Positions 56,102 to 64,000 of a stretch of 64,000 bases of DNA are shown piece by piece. Position 1 is the stretch's first letter, and every line of letters begins with the position of its first letter. The notes beneath the pieces were generated by a model. The model was not told the origin of the DNA. It did no database searches and saw only the letters and a list, made by a program, of their open reading frames with translations. Source of the DNA: Candidatus Kapaibacterium sp. Its GTDB lineage: Bacteria > Bacteroidota > Ignavibacteria > Kapaibacteriales > NICIL-2. Location of the stretch: NCBI GenBank assembly GCA_025055755.1, contig JANWWF010000001.1, positions 538,670 through 602,669 on the forward strand, written 5' to 3'. A program made the position numbers and the translations under genes.

Positions 56102-56212
56102 TCAATGTATCCCTCGCCTTTTGCCCATACGCCGCACAAAGCCAACAACGTACATGGAAAATCCCGCCACCACTGTTGCAATTGCGAACACCACAAGAAT
56201 ATACCGTGCCAT
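56102..56212 (-). CDS. 36-aa single-pass membrane peptide upstream of ppx
   Basis: An ATG at 56212 opens 36 codons ending TGA at 56104-56102. The peptide begins MARYILVVFAIATVVAG, continues with one long hydrophobic helix (about residues 4-25), and ends in a basic tail (VRRMGKRRGIH), which fits the positive-inside rule with the C-terminus in the cytoplasm. A -7 box lies 27 bases before its ATG, so it is the first frame of the ppx transcript. I cannot name it; it could modulate a membrane complex or be a leader peptide. Confidence 0.6.
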   Translation of the reverse strand: MARYILVVFAIATVVAGFSMYVVGFVRRMGKRRGIH

Positions 56213-56238
56213 TGCGCACCGTCAATACTTTTGCACTG

Positions 56239-56246
56239 CAAAATTA
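56239..56246 (-). promoter_or_regulatory. -7 box for the 36-aa ORF and ppx
   Basis: TAATTTTG on the - strand fits TAnnTTTG, 27 bases before the ATG of the 36-aa ORF. No TTG is seen at -33. It lies in the divergent gap to the acyltransferase gene. Confidence 0.55.
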
Positions 56247-56282
56247 GCCGTGCTCGATTTGCCGGCATGTTGGTAACCAATA

Positions 56283-57593
56283 ATGACCACACCAATGACT
56301 GCTAACCGCTATAGCTGGCTTGACTACCTTCGGGGCATCGCTGCAATATGGATGATTGAAGTGCACGTCACAGATATTGCCCTTGCATCCAACTGGCATT
56401 CTGCTTGGTGGTATCCGTGGCTCAATCTATCGCATGGCTTTGTTGCAGTTGCTTTTCTCTTCTGTGCGGGAGGTGCGTTTGCGCTAACGTTAGAGCGAAA
56501 GGTCGCCGCCTACCGCCAACTTGCGCGACCGCTATGGGAGTATCTTGGAAAGCTTGCTTTGCTCCTTGTCATTGGCTATTGGCTGCATTTACCAGCATTT
56601 TCCTTAGAACGGACACTCCAAGCAAGTGCCGAGGAACTCCGCCGCCTTGCCGATTGCGACATTCTCCAAACAATTGCGTATAGCTCTCTTGCAGCTCTTG
56701 GCATTGGTATGCTGATTCACTCCGAGCGTTGGCGCTTTGGGATCTATGCAGCATTGTCTGTAGTCTTTGCAGTACTGACACCATGGATTTGGCAAACGCA
56801 GCTCTATGAGCAATTACCTCTTTTCTTGGGTGCGTTGATTGCTCCCCCACCACAGAGTAAGTTTCCTCTTTTCCCCTTTGCAGCCTACTTTTTTGCGGGA
56901 GCATGGATTGTTCCTCTGCTACGCAACCTGACAACAACAGCGTTGAGCAGCATAGGAATTGCCTGTCTGCTAACCGCTGGAGGGACGATGACAATTGGAT
57001 TAGCATCTCCCGCATCATGGTGGTACTCCTCTCCACTCCACGTGCTTTTCCGATTGAGTGGAACAGTATGCACGCTGGTAGTGCTTATCCTTGCGGAACC
57101 AGTCATGCAACGCTTTCGCTGGCGTAAGATTCTTCTTATCGCTGGCCAGCAATCACTCTGGATCTACGTTTTTCACCTGCTGATTGTCTATGGTTCCGTC
57201 GGTGGTAAGGGACTTGCTACGATGGTGGATAATCAACTGTCTTACCCAGGTGCATTCTTGGTTTTCATAGGAGTAGGTGCAGTAAGTCTTGCCAGTGCTT
57301 GGGGGTGGTCAGTGCTCAAAGACATAATGCCCCAGGTTGTACGCACCACAGTTGCGGCTGCTGTTGGAATAGGAATTCTGACATTTCTTTTTCTCCCTGC
57401 CCGCTATGCTGAACTCCTTACTACGGTCGAATCGGTTCAGCACGCTGGAGAAAGACCGGGGGTGGAGCGTAGCGATCTTCCTCGATTAGCTGCTTTGCTT
57501 GTTCAGGACTTAGTGGCAACAGAGTCGAGTCTCGATCGGGAAATGTGCGCTGCGTATAGCCCAACGATGGATCTGCATAAATTTTTGCCATAA
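56283..57593 (+). CDS. Membrane acyltransferase, DUF1624/HGSNAT-like
   Basis: The 436-residue protein has about ten hydrophobic helices. The N-terminal NRYSWLDYLRGIAAIWMIEVHV and LFCAGGAFALTLERK match the heparan-alpha-glucosaminide acetyltransferase-like (DUF1624) family, whose members move acetyl groups across the membrane onto glycans; the substrate here is unknown. The membrane part ends near residue 380 (FLFLPARYAELL). The last 57 codons run antisense through the end of the PBP1A gene (173-base overlap) and look like an accidental extension. No Shine-Dalgarno sequence is seen. Confidence 0.78.
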   Translation: MTTPMTANRYSWLDYLRGIAAIWMIEVHVTDIALASNWHSAWWYPWLNLSHGFVAVAFLFCAGGAFALTLERKVAAYRQLARPLWEYLGKLALLLVIGYWLHLPAFSLERTLQASAEELRRLADCDILQTIAYSSLAALGIGMLIHSERWRFGIYAALSVVFAVLTPWIWQTQLYEQLPLFLGALIAPPPQSKFPLFPFAAYFFAGAWIVPLLRNLTTTALSSIGIACLLTAGGTMTIGLASPASWWYSSPLHVLFRLSGTVCTLVVLILAEPVMQRFRWRKILLIAGQQSLWIYVFHLLIVYGSVGGKGLATMVDNQLSYPGAFLVFIGVGAVSLASAWGWSVLKDIMPQVVRTTVAAAVGIGILTFLFLPARYAELLTTVESVQHAGERPGVERSDLPRLAALLVQDLVATESSLDREMCAAYSPTMDLHKFLP

Positions 57594-59592
57594 GACGCCC
57601 CCAAATGGGAGCAGCCACTTTTCCTCCCATTCCATAGGCACCGGTAAAGCGGATACGCTGATCATCGAATCCCAGCCATACTCCAGCAACAAGCTCGGGT
57701 GTCATCCCCACAAACCATGCATCGGCATAGTCATTGGTTGTGCCTGTTTTACCTGCTGCATCGTAGCGATAGAACTGTCGAACTGCAGATCCAGTACCGC
57801 CGTCAACCACATGCTGCAGCAGTCGAATCATAGTGCGACAGACGGTAGGGCTAAGGGCATCAGTAACATTGGAAGGAAGTTTACATCGGAGGATTTCCCG
57901 TCCCATGCGATCCCGTACAGAACGAATCGAGGCAGGAGGGACAGCAATGCCACCATTGACAAAGGTTCCAAAGGCAGCGGTCAGTTCGATTGGATACACC
58001 TCTTCCACTCCAAGAGCAAGCGCCGGGTAAGGATCCATCGGAGTAGTAATGCCCATTCTGTGGGCAAGAGCTACAACGTGCTGGGGTGTTGTGTACTGCG
58101 TGATGACGCGTGCTGCCACAGTGTTGATAGAAAATTTCAGTGCCGTTGCCACATCAACCGCTCCGGCATGGGAAGCGCCGCGTGGAGACCATGTCCTGCC
58201 ATCAGGGAACACGTAGGTAAACGGTGTCGCATCAATAACAGTTGTTGGGTCAATAGTTCCTTCCGCAAGAGCAGCAGCGTAAATAAATGGCTTGAAGGCA
58301 GAACCTGGCTGTCGTCGAATCTCGGTGCAGTGGTTCAATGAGTATCGGGATCCAGCTCCTCGTTCAGGAGCAAAAGGGGAAGCTCCAACCATCGCCAGAA
58401 TTGCTCCTGTTCGTGGGTCTAGCACGACAACGCCACACTGGATTGTTGTTACTGCACGTTTGACTGAGTCAACAAAGGACTGGGATGCTAAAAGTCTGCG
58501 AAGAACGCGCTGCTGTGGCTCTCCCGGTTCAGCACTCAGATATTGCGGATGCGACTGTGCTGCCTTCTGCAGAATTGCTTTCAGCAAGTCTTTGTGTGCA
58601 TTCCATGACCACAGACGATCGAATTCCTTTTGCACGATAGCTAATTGTTCACGTACAGCCTCGTTGGCATATTGCTGAATCCGTACATCGAGTGTTGTCT
58701 CTATCGTCAAGCCGTCGCGGTAAAGATCATATCCCTGTAGGCGCGGCTCCCGGGAGAGTTTTTTTCGTAACATTTCGACAAAATGCGGTGCAATGCCACC
58801 ACGACGATAGACACCTGTACCTTCGGGGGCCAGGCTAATTGGCTGATGCGCATACAAAGCACGTTGCTCCGCGCTTAGGAAGCCAGCGTCTTCCATCATC
58901 GCAAGAACCAAATTCCGCCGTCGTAAGGCACGTTCGTAATTGACTTGTGCATCGTATGTCGCAGGAGCTTTAAGCAAAGCAACCAGATAGGCACATTCGG
59001 CAGGGGTAAGCTGTTTGGGTTGTTTGGCAAAATACTCTTGTGCTGCAACATAAATGCCATATGCTCCCCTACCAAAGTTGACGGTGTTCGCATAGAGCTC
59101 AAGAATCTCATTCTTCGTGTAGGTGTGTTCGATTTGAATCGCTGTAATCGCTTCGCGTAGCTTCCGAGTGAGAGTGAGTTCCTGGTCGAAATACAGATTG
59201 CGCGCTAACTGTTGCGTGATTGTAGAGGCGCCTTCCTTGGCACGAAAGGCAAGAATGTTCTTAACAGTCGCTTTGATAATACGCCACAGATGGATACCCC
59301 AGTGGTTGTAAAATTGTCGGTCCTCGGTCGCGATGAGTGCTTGGAAAAAAGCAGCCGGAATGCTATCGTAGGGCACATAAAGGCGTCGCTTAACATAAAA
59401 GCTTTCAATTAGTCGCCCATTGCGATCCAGAACACGTGTTGCGTACTCTTGCGGTGGATTTTCCAGTTGCTCAAGACCAGGAAGCGAATCAAGAATTGTG
59501 CTTTTGAACCACAGCACAATTACGGTGAGCCCCACCAGCGAAAGGGCAAGCAGATAGCCTACTGCTGTCTTCGTCTGCATTGTAGTGTGCAT
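57421..59592 (-). CDS. Penicillin-binding protein 1A (bifunctional)
   Basis: The class A PBP has one N-terminal membrane helix (AVGYLLALSLVGLTVIVLWF), a glycosyltransferase domain (TEDRQFYNHWGIH, GASTITQQLARNLYF) and a transpeptidase domain with SxxK in PGSAFKPFIYAAAL, SIN in FSINTVAARV and KTG in AGKTGTTNDYADAW. It polymerises and cross-links peptidoglycan. I use the ATG at 59592 (MHTTMQTKTA, 723 aa); the frame extends to 59664 through the rpsD terminator, which argues against the longer form. The 3' end overlaps the acyltransferase frame. Confidence 0.93.
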   Translation of the reverse strand: MHTTMQTKTAVGYLLALSLVGLTVIVLWFKSTILDSLPGLEQLENPPQEYATRVLDRNGRLIESFYVKRRLYVPYDSIPAAFFQALIATEDRQFYNHWGIHLWRIIKATVKNILAFRAKEGASTITQQLARNLYFDQELTLTRKLREAITAIQIEHTYTKNEILELYANTVNFGRGAYGIYVAAQEYFAKQPKQLTPAECAYLVALLKAPATYDAQVNYERALRRRNLVLAMMEDAGFLSAEQRALYAHQPISLAPEGTGVYRRGGIAPHFVEMLRKKLSREPRLQGYDLYRDGLTIETTLDVRIQQYANEAVREQLAIVQKEFDRLWSWNAHKDLLKAILQKAAQSHPQYLSAEPGEPQQRVLRRLLASQSFVDSVKRAVTTIQCGVVVLDPRTGAILAMVGASPFAPERGAGSRYSLNHCTEIRRQPGSAFKPFIYAAALAEGTIDPTTVIDATPFTYVFPDGRTWSPRGASHAGAVDVATALKFSINTVAARVITQYTTPQHVVALAHRMGITTPMDPYPALALGVEEVYPIELTAAFGTFVNGGIAVPPASIRSVRDRMGREILRCKLPSNVTDALSPTVCRTMIRLLQHVVDGGTGSAVRQFYRYDAAGKTGTTNDYADAWFVGMTPELVAGVWLGFDDQRIRFTGAYGMGGKVAAPIWGRLMAKIYADPSLGYTQRTFPDRDSTLLPLSPEQAKQLIEEDRYAPPPVFLQRAEPIRP

Positions 59593-59622
59593 TGGCGCTC
59601 TATTGCTAACCGCAAAATAAAC

Positions 59623-59652
59623 GCCCCTTCTCTTTGAGAGAAAAGAAGGGGC
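59623..59652 (-). terminator. Terminator of rpsD
   Basis: GCCCCTTCT (59623-59631) and AGAAGGGGC (59644-59652) form a 9-bp stem around a 12-base loop. On the - strand GTTTATTTTGC follows. It lies 38 bases after the rpsD stop and before PBP1A. Confidence 0.75.
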
Positions 59653-59690
59653 ACTTGCTGACACTGGCTACTCACTGCCGACGAAACGGC

Positions 59691-60293
59691 TTAGCGTGAA
59701 TAATATTCCACCACCAAGGGGACTTCACACACTACTGGTACCTCTTCGCGGGGTGGTAAATAGAGGTATTTTGCTGACAAATCCGCCTTTGATACCTCCA
59801 AGTAGGGCACTGGCTGCGCAGTGCGGATTGCATTTTGGAAGCATTCAAGTTTGCGACTTTTCTCGCGCACCTGAATAACATCGTTCGGCTTGACACGGTA
59901 CGAGGGTATGTCCACTCGCTTACCATTGACCTCAATATGTCCATGCCGGACATACTGCCGTGCTGCATAGATCGTCGGTGCAAAACCTGCACGATAAACT
60001 AATGCATCGAGTCTGGACTCAAGGAGCTGAATAAGGTTATCTCCCGTGTTACCCGCCATACGGGATGCTTCTGCAAAGTAGTTCCGCATCTGACGCTCAT
60101 GGACATTGTACTGAAGGCGAAGGCGTTGTTTTTCAAGAAGCTGGCGACCGTAGTCACTCAATTTTCCTCGCCGCTTCAATGGTCCATGTTGCCCCGGTGG
60201 ATAGGGCTTGCGGTCCATGTACTTTCGCGCTTTGGTAGTCAGTGAAAAGCCAAGCTTGCGCGACAACTTGACTTTCGGTCCGGTGTACTTCAT
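59691..60293 (-). CDS. rpsD: 30S ribosomal protein S4
   Basis: The 200-residue S4 begins [19 protein letters not shown] and has [19 protein letters not shown], the S4 RNA-binding domain ([33 protein letters not shown]) and a C-terminal basic/beta tail. It is of the zinc-free type, lacking the N-terminal Cys motif. It is a primary 16S rRNA binder. Here it stands apart from rpsK, rpsM and rpoA, between fusA and PBP1A, and carries its own terminator. Confidence 0.96.
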   Translation of the reverse strand: MKYTGPKVKLSRKLGFSLTTKARKYMDRKPYPPGQHGPLKRRGKLSDYGRQLLEKQRLRLQYNVHERQMRNYFAEASRMAGNTGDNLIQLLESRLDALVYRAGFAPTIYAARQYVRHGHIEVNGKRVDIPSYRVKPNDVIQVREKSRKLECFQNAIRTAQPVPYLEVSKADLSAKYLYLPPREEVPVVCEVPLVVEYYSR

Positions 60294-60360
60294 TGTCGTA
60301 CCACGCTACAAAAGATGAAACAAACTTTTGTGCAACATTCGCCTACATTGCACCTTTTCT

Positions 60361-60382
60361 AAAAAGTGCCCTGCAGGGGTAC
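60361..60382 (-). terminator. Possible weak terminator of fusA
   Basis: On the - strand GTACCCCTGCAGGGCAC (60382-60366) can form a short imperfect hairpin, followed by TTTTT (60365-60361), about 36 bases after the fusA stop. The stem is short and mismatched, so partial readthrough into rpsD is likely. Confidence 0.4.
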
Positions 60383-60417
60383 GTTGTCAACTTGTGACGA
60401 CGTCAAAAATAGCAGTC

Positions 60418-62550
60418 TTACTTATTGCCTTCGGCACGCTTTTTCTGGTATTCACGCACCATCTCGTCTTGAATGGCGCGTGGTACCTGAGCGTACTTAA
60501 GGAACTCCATCGTAAACTCCCCTTTTCCTTGGGTCACCGACCGCAGATCGGTTGAATAGCCAAACATTTCCTGAAGCGGGACCTCTGCAGTGATTACTAC
60601 ATAGCCAGCTTCGCTTTCTGTCCCGATAATGACACCTCGCCGTTGGTTGATTTGCCCGATCACCACGCCTTGGAATTCTTCCGGTGCCGATACCTCGAGC
60701 TTCATAATGGGTTCAAGAACTACGGGATTTGCACGCATATAGCACTCGCGGATGGCAGCCTTTGCTGCAGTCTTGAAGGCAATCTCGGAGGAGTCAACAG
60801 GGTGCGTAGTACCGTCGTTGAGCACAACACGCACTCGTTGAACTGGTTGCCCAATGAGAAGACCTTCTTTGAGTTGTTCTTGGAAGCCCTCATCGCAGGC
60901 AGGGATGAATTCACGAGCTATTACTCCACCAACGATAGCGTCCACAAATTCGTAGTTGTTTGGATTGTCTGGCTCCAGCGGCTCAATGTATCCAGCAACA
61001 CGGGCAAATTGTCCTGCACCACCGGTTTGTTTTTTGTGCGTGTAGTTGAATTCTGCACGTTTGGTGATCGTCTCGCGGAATGCCACTTTCGGGCGACCGA
61101 CAACAACTTCGCAGTTATATTCTCGCTTGATCCGTTCAATGTAAATCTCCAAGTGCAGTTCTCCCATTCCTCGAATAATCGTCTCTCCCGTCTCTTCGTC
61201 CCGGTACACACGAAATGTTGGGTCTTCCTTTGTAAAGCGGTTGAGAGCCTTAGAAAAGTTTGCAAGACTATTTTTATCCTTGGGTGATACCGCAAGTTCG
61301 ATGACAGGTTCGGGAACAAACATTGAGGTCATCGTATAGTTGACAGTGCCATCGGTGAATGTATCCCCTGTAGCACATTCAATTCCAAACATAGCAACAA
61401 TGTCTCCCGCCACCGCTTCCTCAATGTCGTGCATCTCACTTGCATGCATGCGGACTAAGCGAGGCACCTTGACTTTTTTCCCTGTTGCGTTGTTAACGAT
61501 AACGTCACCTTTACGAACTCGTCCTTGGTATATCCGCATGTAGGTTAGCTGTCCGTAGCGCCCATCCTCAAGCTTGAACGCATAGGCAACCAATGGACGC
61601 TCTGGATCGGGAATAACTGGGACTCGTTCCTCCTGCTTATCCCGGTCTAAAGCATAGTTTTCTACCTCGAAGGGACTGGGAAGGAACATGCATACACCAT
61701 CAAGAAGCGGCTGAACTCCTTTGTTTTGTTTTGCGGTTCCAACAAATACCGGAGTAACTTTCAGGGCAATGGTCGCTTTTCGTATGGCTGCAATTAGCTC
61801 GTCGGTGGTAATTTCTTCTTCCATCAAGTACTTTTCCGCGATGGCATCATCATAGTCGGCAGCCTTTTCGATGAGCTTTGTGCGATATTCATGCGCAATC
61901 TCCTGCATGAAGGAAGGGATTTCCTCCTCTCGCACGAACTCTCCATTGTCCCCATCGAAATACAGTGCTTTCATATGGAGCAAATCGACAACGCCCTGAA
62001 ACTGATCCTCTTGACCGATGGGAATGTTAATCATCACTGGATCGTGGTGGAGCTTTTCACGTAACTGTTGAACAACCCGATACGCATTCGCTCCGGCACG
62101 GTCCAGCTTATTGATAAACGCAATCCGTGGAACATTGTACCGCCGCATTTGGCGGTCAACGGTTATTGACTGGCTTTGCACTCCTGCAACCCCACACAGA
62201 ACCAAAATTGCACCGTCAAGTACACGGAGTGCGCGTTCAACCTCAATAGTAAAATCTACGTGCCCTGGTGTATCAATCAAATTGATGTGATATCCTTTCC
62301 ATTGGCAATAGGTCGCTGCTGATTGGATGGTAATACCCTTCTCGCGTTCCAGGTCCATAGAATCCATCGTAGGACCTGCTCCATCTTTGGAGCGGACTTC
62401 CACGATGCGGTGAATACGACCCGTGTAATAAAGAATCCGCTCACTCAAAGTTGTTTTACCCGAATCAATATGAGCGGAAATTCCTATGTTGCGCAAGCGC
62501 GCAATATCTATACCAACCTTTGGCTCAGCAGTATGAGTCAACGTGCTCAT
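60418..62550 (-). CDS. fusA: Elongation factor G, mitochondrial/spd EF-G1 type
   Basis: The 710-residue GTPase drives ribosome translocation. G motifs are [23 protein letters not shown] and NKLDRAG. Many blocks read like mitochondrial EF-G1 rather than standard bacterial [72 protein letters not shown] and [11 protein letters not shown]. This is the spdEFG1 lineage. I use the ATG at 62550 (MSTLTHT), 28 bases after a -7 box; the frame extends to 62580 through that box. It is followed by rpsD and is not in a str operon. Confidence 0.93.
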   Translation of the reverse strand: MSTLTHTAEPKVGIDIARLRNIGISAHIDSGKTTLSERILYYTGRIHRIVEVRSKDGAGPTMDSMDLEREKGITIQSAATYCQWKGYHINLIDTPGHVDFTIEVERALRVLDGAILVLCGVAGVQSQSITVDRQMRRYNVPRIAFINKLDRAGANAYRVVQQLREKLHHDPVMINIPIGQEDQFQGVVDLLHMKALYFDGDNGEFVREEEIPSFMQEIAHEYRTKLIEKAADYDDAIAEKYLMEEEITTDELIAAIRKATIALKVTPVFVGTAKQNKGVQPLLDGVCMFLPSPFEVENYALDRDKQEERVPVIPDPERPLVAYAFKLEDGRYGQLTYMRIYQGRVRKGDVIVNNATGKKVKVPRLVRMHASEMHDIEEAVAGDIVAMFGIECATGDTFTDGTVNYTMTSMFVPEPVIELAVSPKDKNSLANFSKALNRFTKEDPTFRVYRDEETGETIIRGMGELHLEIYIERIKREYNCEVVVGRPKVAFRETITKRAEFNYTHKKQTGGAGQFARVAGYIEPLEPDNPNNYEFVDAIVGGVIAREFIPACDEGFQEQLKEGLLIGQPVQRVRVVLNDGTTHPVDSSEIAFKTAAKAAIRECYMRANPVVLEPIMKLEVSAPEEFQGVVIGQINQRRGVIIGTESEAGYVVITAEVPLQEMFGYSTDLRSVTQGKGEFTMEFLKYAQVPRAIQDEMVREYQKKRAEGNK

Positions 62551-62577
62551 AATACAACGAACAATGTACCAAGACTG

Positions 62578-62585
62578 CAAAATTA
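62578..62585 (-). promoter_or_regulatory. -7 box of fusA promoter
   Basis: TAATTTTG on the - strand, in the context GCAAAATTAC, lies 28 bases before the chosen fusA ATG. It decides the start, because the longer reading frame overlaps it. The -33 element is not clear. Confidence 0.6.
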
Positions 62586-62665
62586 CGCACGAATGTTACG
62601 AAAATTGTACCATACACGTAAACAGCTGGTCAATCGTTGAAAAAACAGTCATCGGATAGAGTAAC

Positions 62666-63385
62666 ATGATTCGTTTTACTGCACCCTTACGGAATGAGGG
62701 CGATGGCGCCCAGGTTCGACGTCCTTTTCCATCTCCCTACTTTCATTGGCCGCTGAGCGACCCCTTCTTGTTCCTTGACGAATTCTTTGTTGACCCAAAT
62801 GCTGGATTCCCCGACCATCCTCATCGCGGCTTTGAGATTATCACATACCTTCTTGATGGGGGATTTCACCATCGCGACTCTCTTGGCAACGATATTCAGG
62901 CAAAGGAAGGCACCGCAATGCACTTTGTAACTGGCAGTGGAGTTGTGCATTCAGAAATGCCTCTTGGTTACGCCCACGGACTCCAGCTGTGGATCAACCT
63001 TCCCCGTGCACTGAAAAAAATACCTCCCTCGCTCCACGTTTTCTCACCGGAGCAATTGCCAGTGATACCAATTGCTGGTGGAACGATACGTCGGATCGCC
63101 TCTCCCGACGGTCCGATACAGTTGCATACTGAAGTGCACTACGACGATGTCACCTTTGCTGATTCTGGAACCCACCAATGGACCATTCCCCACGATAGTG
63201 TTGGAATGGCATATGTGCTGGCGGGCGAGTTTACCATCAACGGACAACTTACCCGTGCCGGTGAGCTATGCGCAGTAGAGGAAGGAAGTTTAGTTCTTCA
63301 AACGTCGCAGCCGGGACGCGCGGTTGTCCTTTGCGGGAAACGACAACACGAGTCGGTAAAATTTATTGGTCCGTTTGTGGACTAA
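62666..63385 (+). CDS. Pirin-family cupin protein
   Basis: The 239-residue bicupin has the pirin signature FPDHPHRGFEIITYLLDGGFHHRDSLG near residue 50, FVTGSGVVHSEMP and LQLWINLPRALKK. The metal-binding His and Glu residues of the N-terminal cupin are kept. Some pirins oxidise quercetin; others bind regulators, so the role here is open. It is shorter than many pirins (about 280 aa), mainly in the C-terminal cupin. Its 3' end overlaps the ATL gene by 23 bases. Confidence 0.9.
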   Translation: MIRFTAPLRNEGDGAQVRRPFPSPYFHWPLSDPFLFLDEFFVDPNAGFPDHPHRGFEIITYLLDGGFHHRDSLGNDIQAKEGTAMHFVTGSGVVHSEMPLGYAHGLQLWINLPRALKKIPPSLHVFSPEQLPVIPIAGGTIRRIASPDGPIQLHTEVHYDDVTFADSGTHQWTIPHDSVGMAYVLAGEFTINGQLTRAGELCAVEEGSLVLQTSQPGRAVVLCGKRQHESVKFIGPFVD

Positions 63386-63698
63386 GGGGCGGTATCCACA
63401 GATGCCGCTCCAAGCAGACACGCTCGCCATCGAAGGTCACACCCTCCGCCAGTAGTAACTCTCGCATCAATGTGGGAGTTGCAAAGTGCATGCGACCTGT
63501 TAGCTCTCCACGGCGGTTGACAACGCGGTGAGCGGGAATATCATCTCGCCCTACAGCGGCATGCAATGCCCATCCGACTGTTCGTGCCGCTGATTTAGCG
63601 CCCAGTGCTGTTGCTATATGCCCGTAGGTAGTTACCTTCCCCGGAGGAATCATGCGTACTAGTGCCCACACCCGCTCGAAAAAGTCTGTGCTGCTCAT
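63363..63698 (-). CDS. Alkyltransferase-like (ATL) DNA-binding protein
   Basis: The 111-residue protein is the C-terminal, DNA-binding part of the O6-alkylguanine transferase family: FFERVWALVRMIPPGKVTTYGHIA, AARTVGWALH and the RVVNRRGEL segment. The active-site block, PCHRV in true transferases, reads PAHRV, so the methyl-accepting Cys is Ala. ATL proteins bind alkylated guanine and hand it to nucleotide excision repair. The start codon shares a base with the upstream stop (TAATG). Confidence 0.92.
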   Translation of the reverse strand: MSSTDFFERVWALVRMIPPGKVTTYGHIATALGAKSAARTVGWALHAAVGRDDIPAHRVVNRRGELTGRMHFATPTLMRELLLAEGVTFDGERVCLERHLWIPPLSPQTDQ

Positions 63699-64000
63699 TA
63701 GCGCAAGGCTAATGTCATTTTGATAAGTTCCTCAGGGATGTCCAAGTGATTGGATCGGCTATCATCGGCAGCAACATCGAGTGGAAGCGGTTCCTGCCAA
63801 TGCCCGGTGTAAAAGGCAGTGTAGAAGCCACTTTCTTTTCGAGCAAAGGCATCGGTCACCATCCGATAGCCAAGCCAGCTTGCGCGAAGAATATCAGTAA
63901 CAGCTGCTTGCCCCCCGCGCTGGAAGTATCCCATGTCCACGGTGCGAATCTCCCGCTTAATGTTCCGCCGCCGGAAGATATCTTCAAGAATCTGGCGTAT
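63698..64000 (-). CDS. Phosphofructokinase-like protein, 5' part beyond window
   Basis: The open frame runs from the window edge to the stop at 63698-63700, giving the last 100 residues. EIRTVDMGYFQRGGQAAVTDI matches the conserved late block of 6-phosphofructokinases (usually LGYxQRGGxPxAxD), with normal helices after it (LRASWLGYRMVTDAF). The start codon is not in the window. The family call rests on this one block; the substrate and the phosphate donor cannot be judged. Confidence 0.65.
   Translation of the reverse strand: MRQILEDIFRRRNIKREIRTVDMGYFQRGGQAAVTDILRASWLGYRMVTDAFARKESGFYTAFYTGHWQEPLPLDVAADDSRSNHLDIPEELIKMTLALR

Noticed and set aside
60643-61287. 214-codon + strand frame
   Set aside because: It is antisense to fusA, one of the best conserved genes in the window.
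1-64000. CRISPR arrays, insertion sequences, prophage, toxin-antitoxin or other defence genes
   Set aside because: I saw no repeat-spacer pattern, transposase, integrase or defence-type domain on either strand.

Overview
The window reads as a piece of a bacterial chromosome from the Bacteroidota/Chlorobiota–Ignavibacteriota side of the FCB group, most likely a Kapabacteria-like lineage (inference, no database search was possible). The signs are: three secreted proteins ending in type IX secretion (T9SS) sorting domains; a BatA-type VWA membrane protein; a YbeY whose third zinc ligand is Asp, as in Bacteroidota; bacillithiol genes (bshC, ypdA); near absence of Shine-Dalgarno sequences; and repeated TAnnTTTG promoter -7 boxes a short distance before start codons. 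Homogentisate dioxygenase points to oxygen use, and hpnC/hpnD to squalene-derived lipids. I see no phage, insertion sequence, CRISPR array or plasmid feature. No stretch above 300 bases lacks a gene; the longest gaps, about 200 bases, hold a promoter or a very small ORF.

Layout. 1-4.9 kb (-): a J-domain-like protein cut by the window edge, a secreted WD40 protein and a BatA/VWA protein. 5.0-8.6 kb (+): dusB-tilS-hpt, a tRNA and purine-salvage operon behind a well-formed promoter. 8.7-10.2 kb (-): hmgA with a strong terminator, and tRNA-Arg(UCU). 10.3-14.0 kb (+): asd-manC-hutI, translationally coupled, then a small unknown protein. 19.6-14.05 kb (-): a long tight operon of lipoprotein, CorC-like protein, HIT protein, ksgA, PAP2 protein, yjbQ, unknown, ybeY and tRNA-Arg(CCU). 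21.8-19.7 kb (-): bshC and a response regulator. 21.9-23.4 kb (+): an aldehyde dehydrogenase. 31.1-23.4 kb (-): ppiD, hpnC, hpnD, nuoE, mrdA and an orphan solute-binding lipoprotein. 31.3-33.5 kb (+): lactonase-like MBL protein, Rieske protein, queG. 34.4-33.4 kb (-): ypdA. 34.5-40.4 kb (+): FN3-like secreted protein, a VWA/choice-of-anchor-D/barrel protein and a UMF1 transporter. 44.1-40.4 kb (-): OM protein, rpoZ, coaBC, purM. 44.2-48.2 kb (+): a degenerate RsmB-like protein and a T9SS beta-propeller protein. 54.4-48.3 kb (-): a giant IgGFc-binding/choice-of-anchor-D T9SS protein and HtrA. 56.2-54.5 kb (-): a 36-residue membrane peptide and Ppx/GppA. 56.3-57.6 kb (+): a DUF1624-type acyltransferase. 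62.6-57.4 kb (-): mitochondrial-type EF-G, rpsD, PBP1A. 62.7-63.4 kb (+): pirin. 64.0-63.4 kb (-): the end of a phosphofructokinase-like gene and an alkyltransferase-like (ATL) protein.

Most genes are housekeeping: tRNA and rRNA modification (DusB, TilS, QueG, KsgA, YbeY), envelope growth (PBP2, PBP1A, PpiD, HtrA), cofactor and purine steps (CoaBC, PurM, Hpt) and thiol redox (BshC, YpdA). The less ordinary content is the set of large secreted or surface proteins, the catalytically emptied RsmB homologue, two tiny membrane ORFs, a 225-residue disordered extension on TilS, and frequent 3'-end overlaps between convergent genes (up to 173 bp). I did not find a clear undescribed multi-gene system; the surface-protein clusters and the RsmB-like pseudoenzyme are the best leads.
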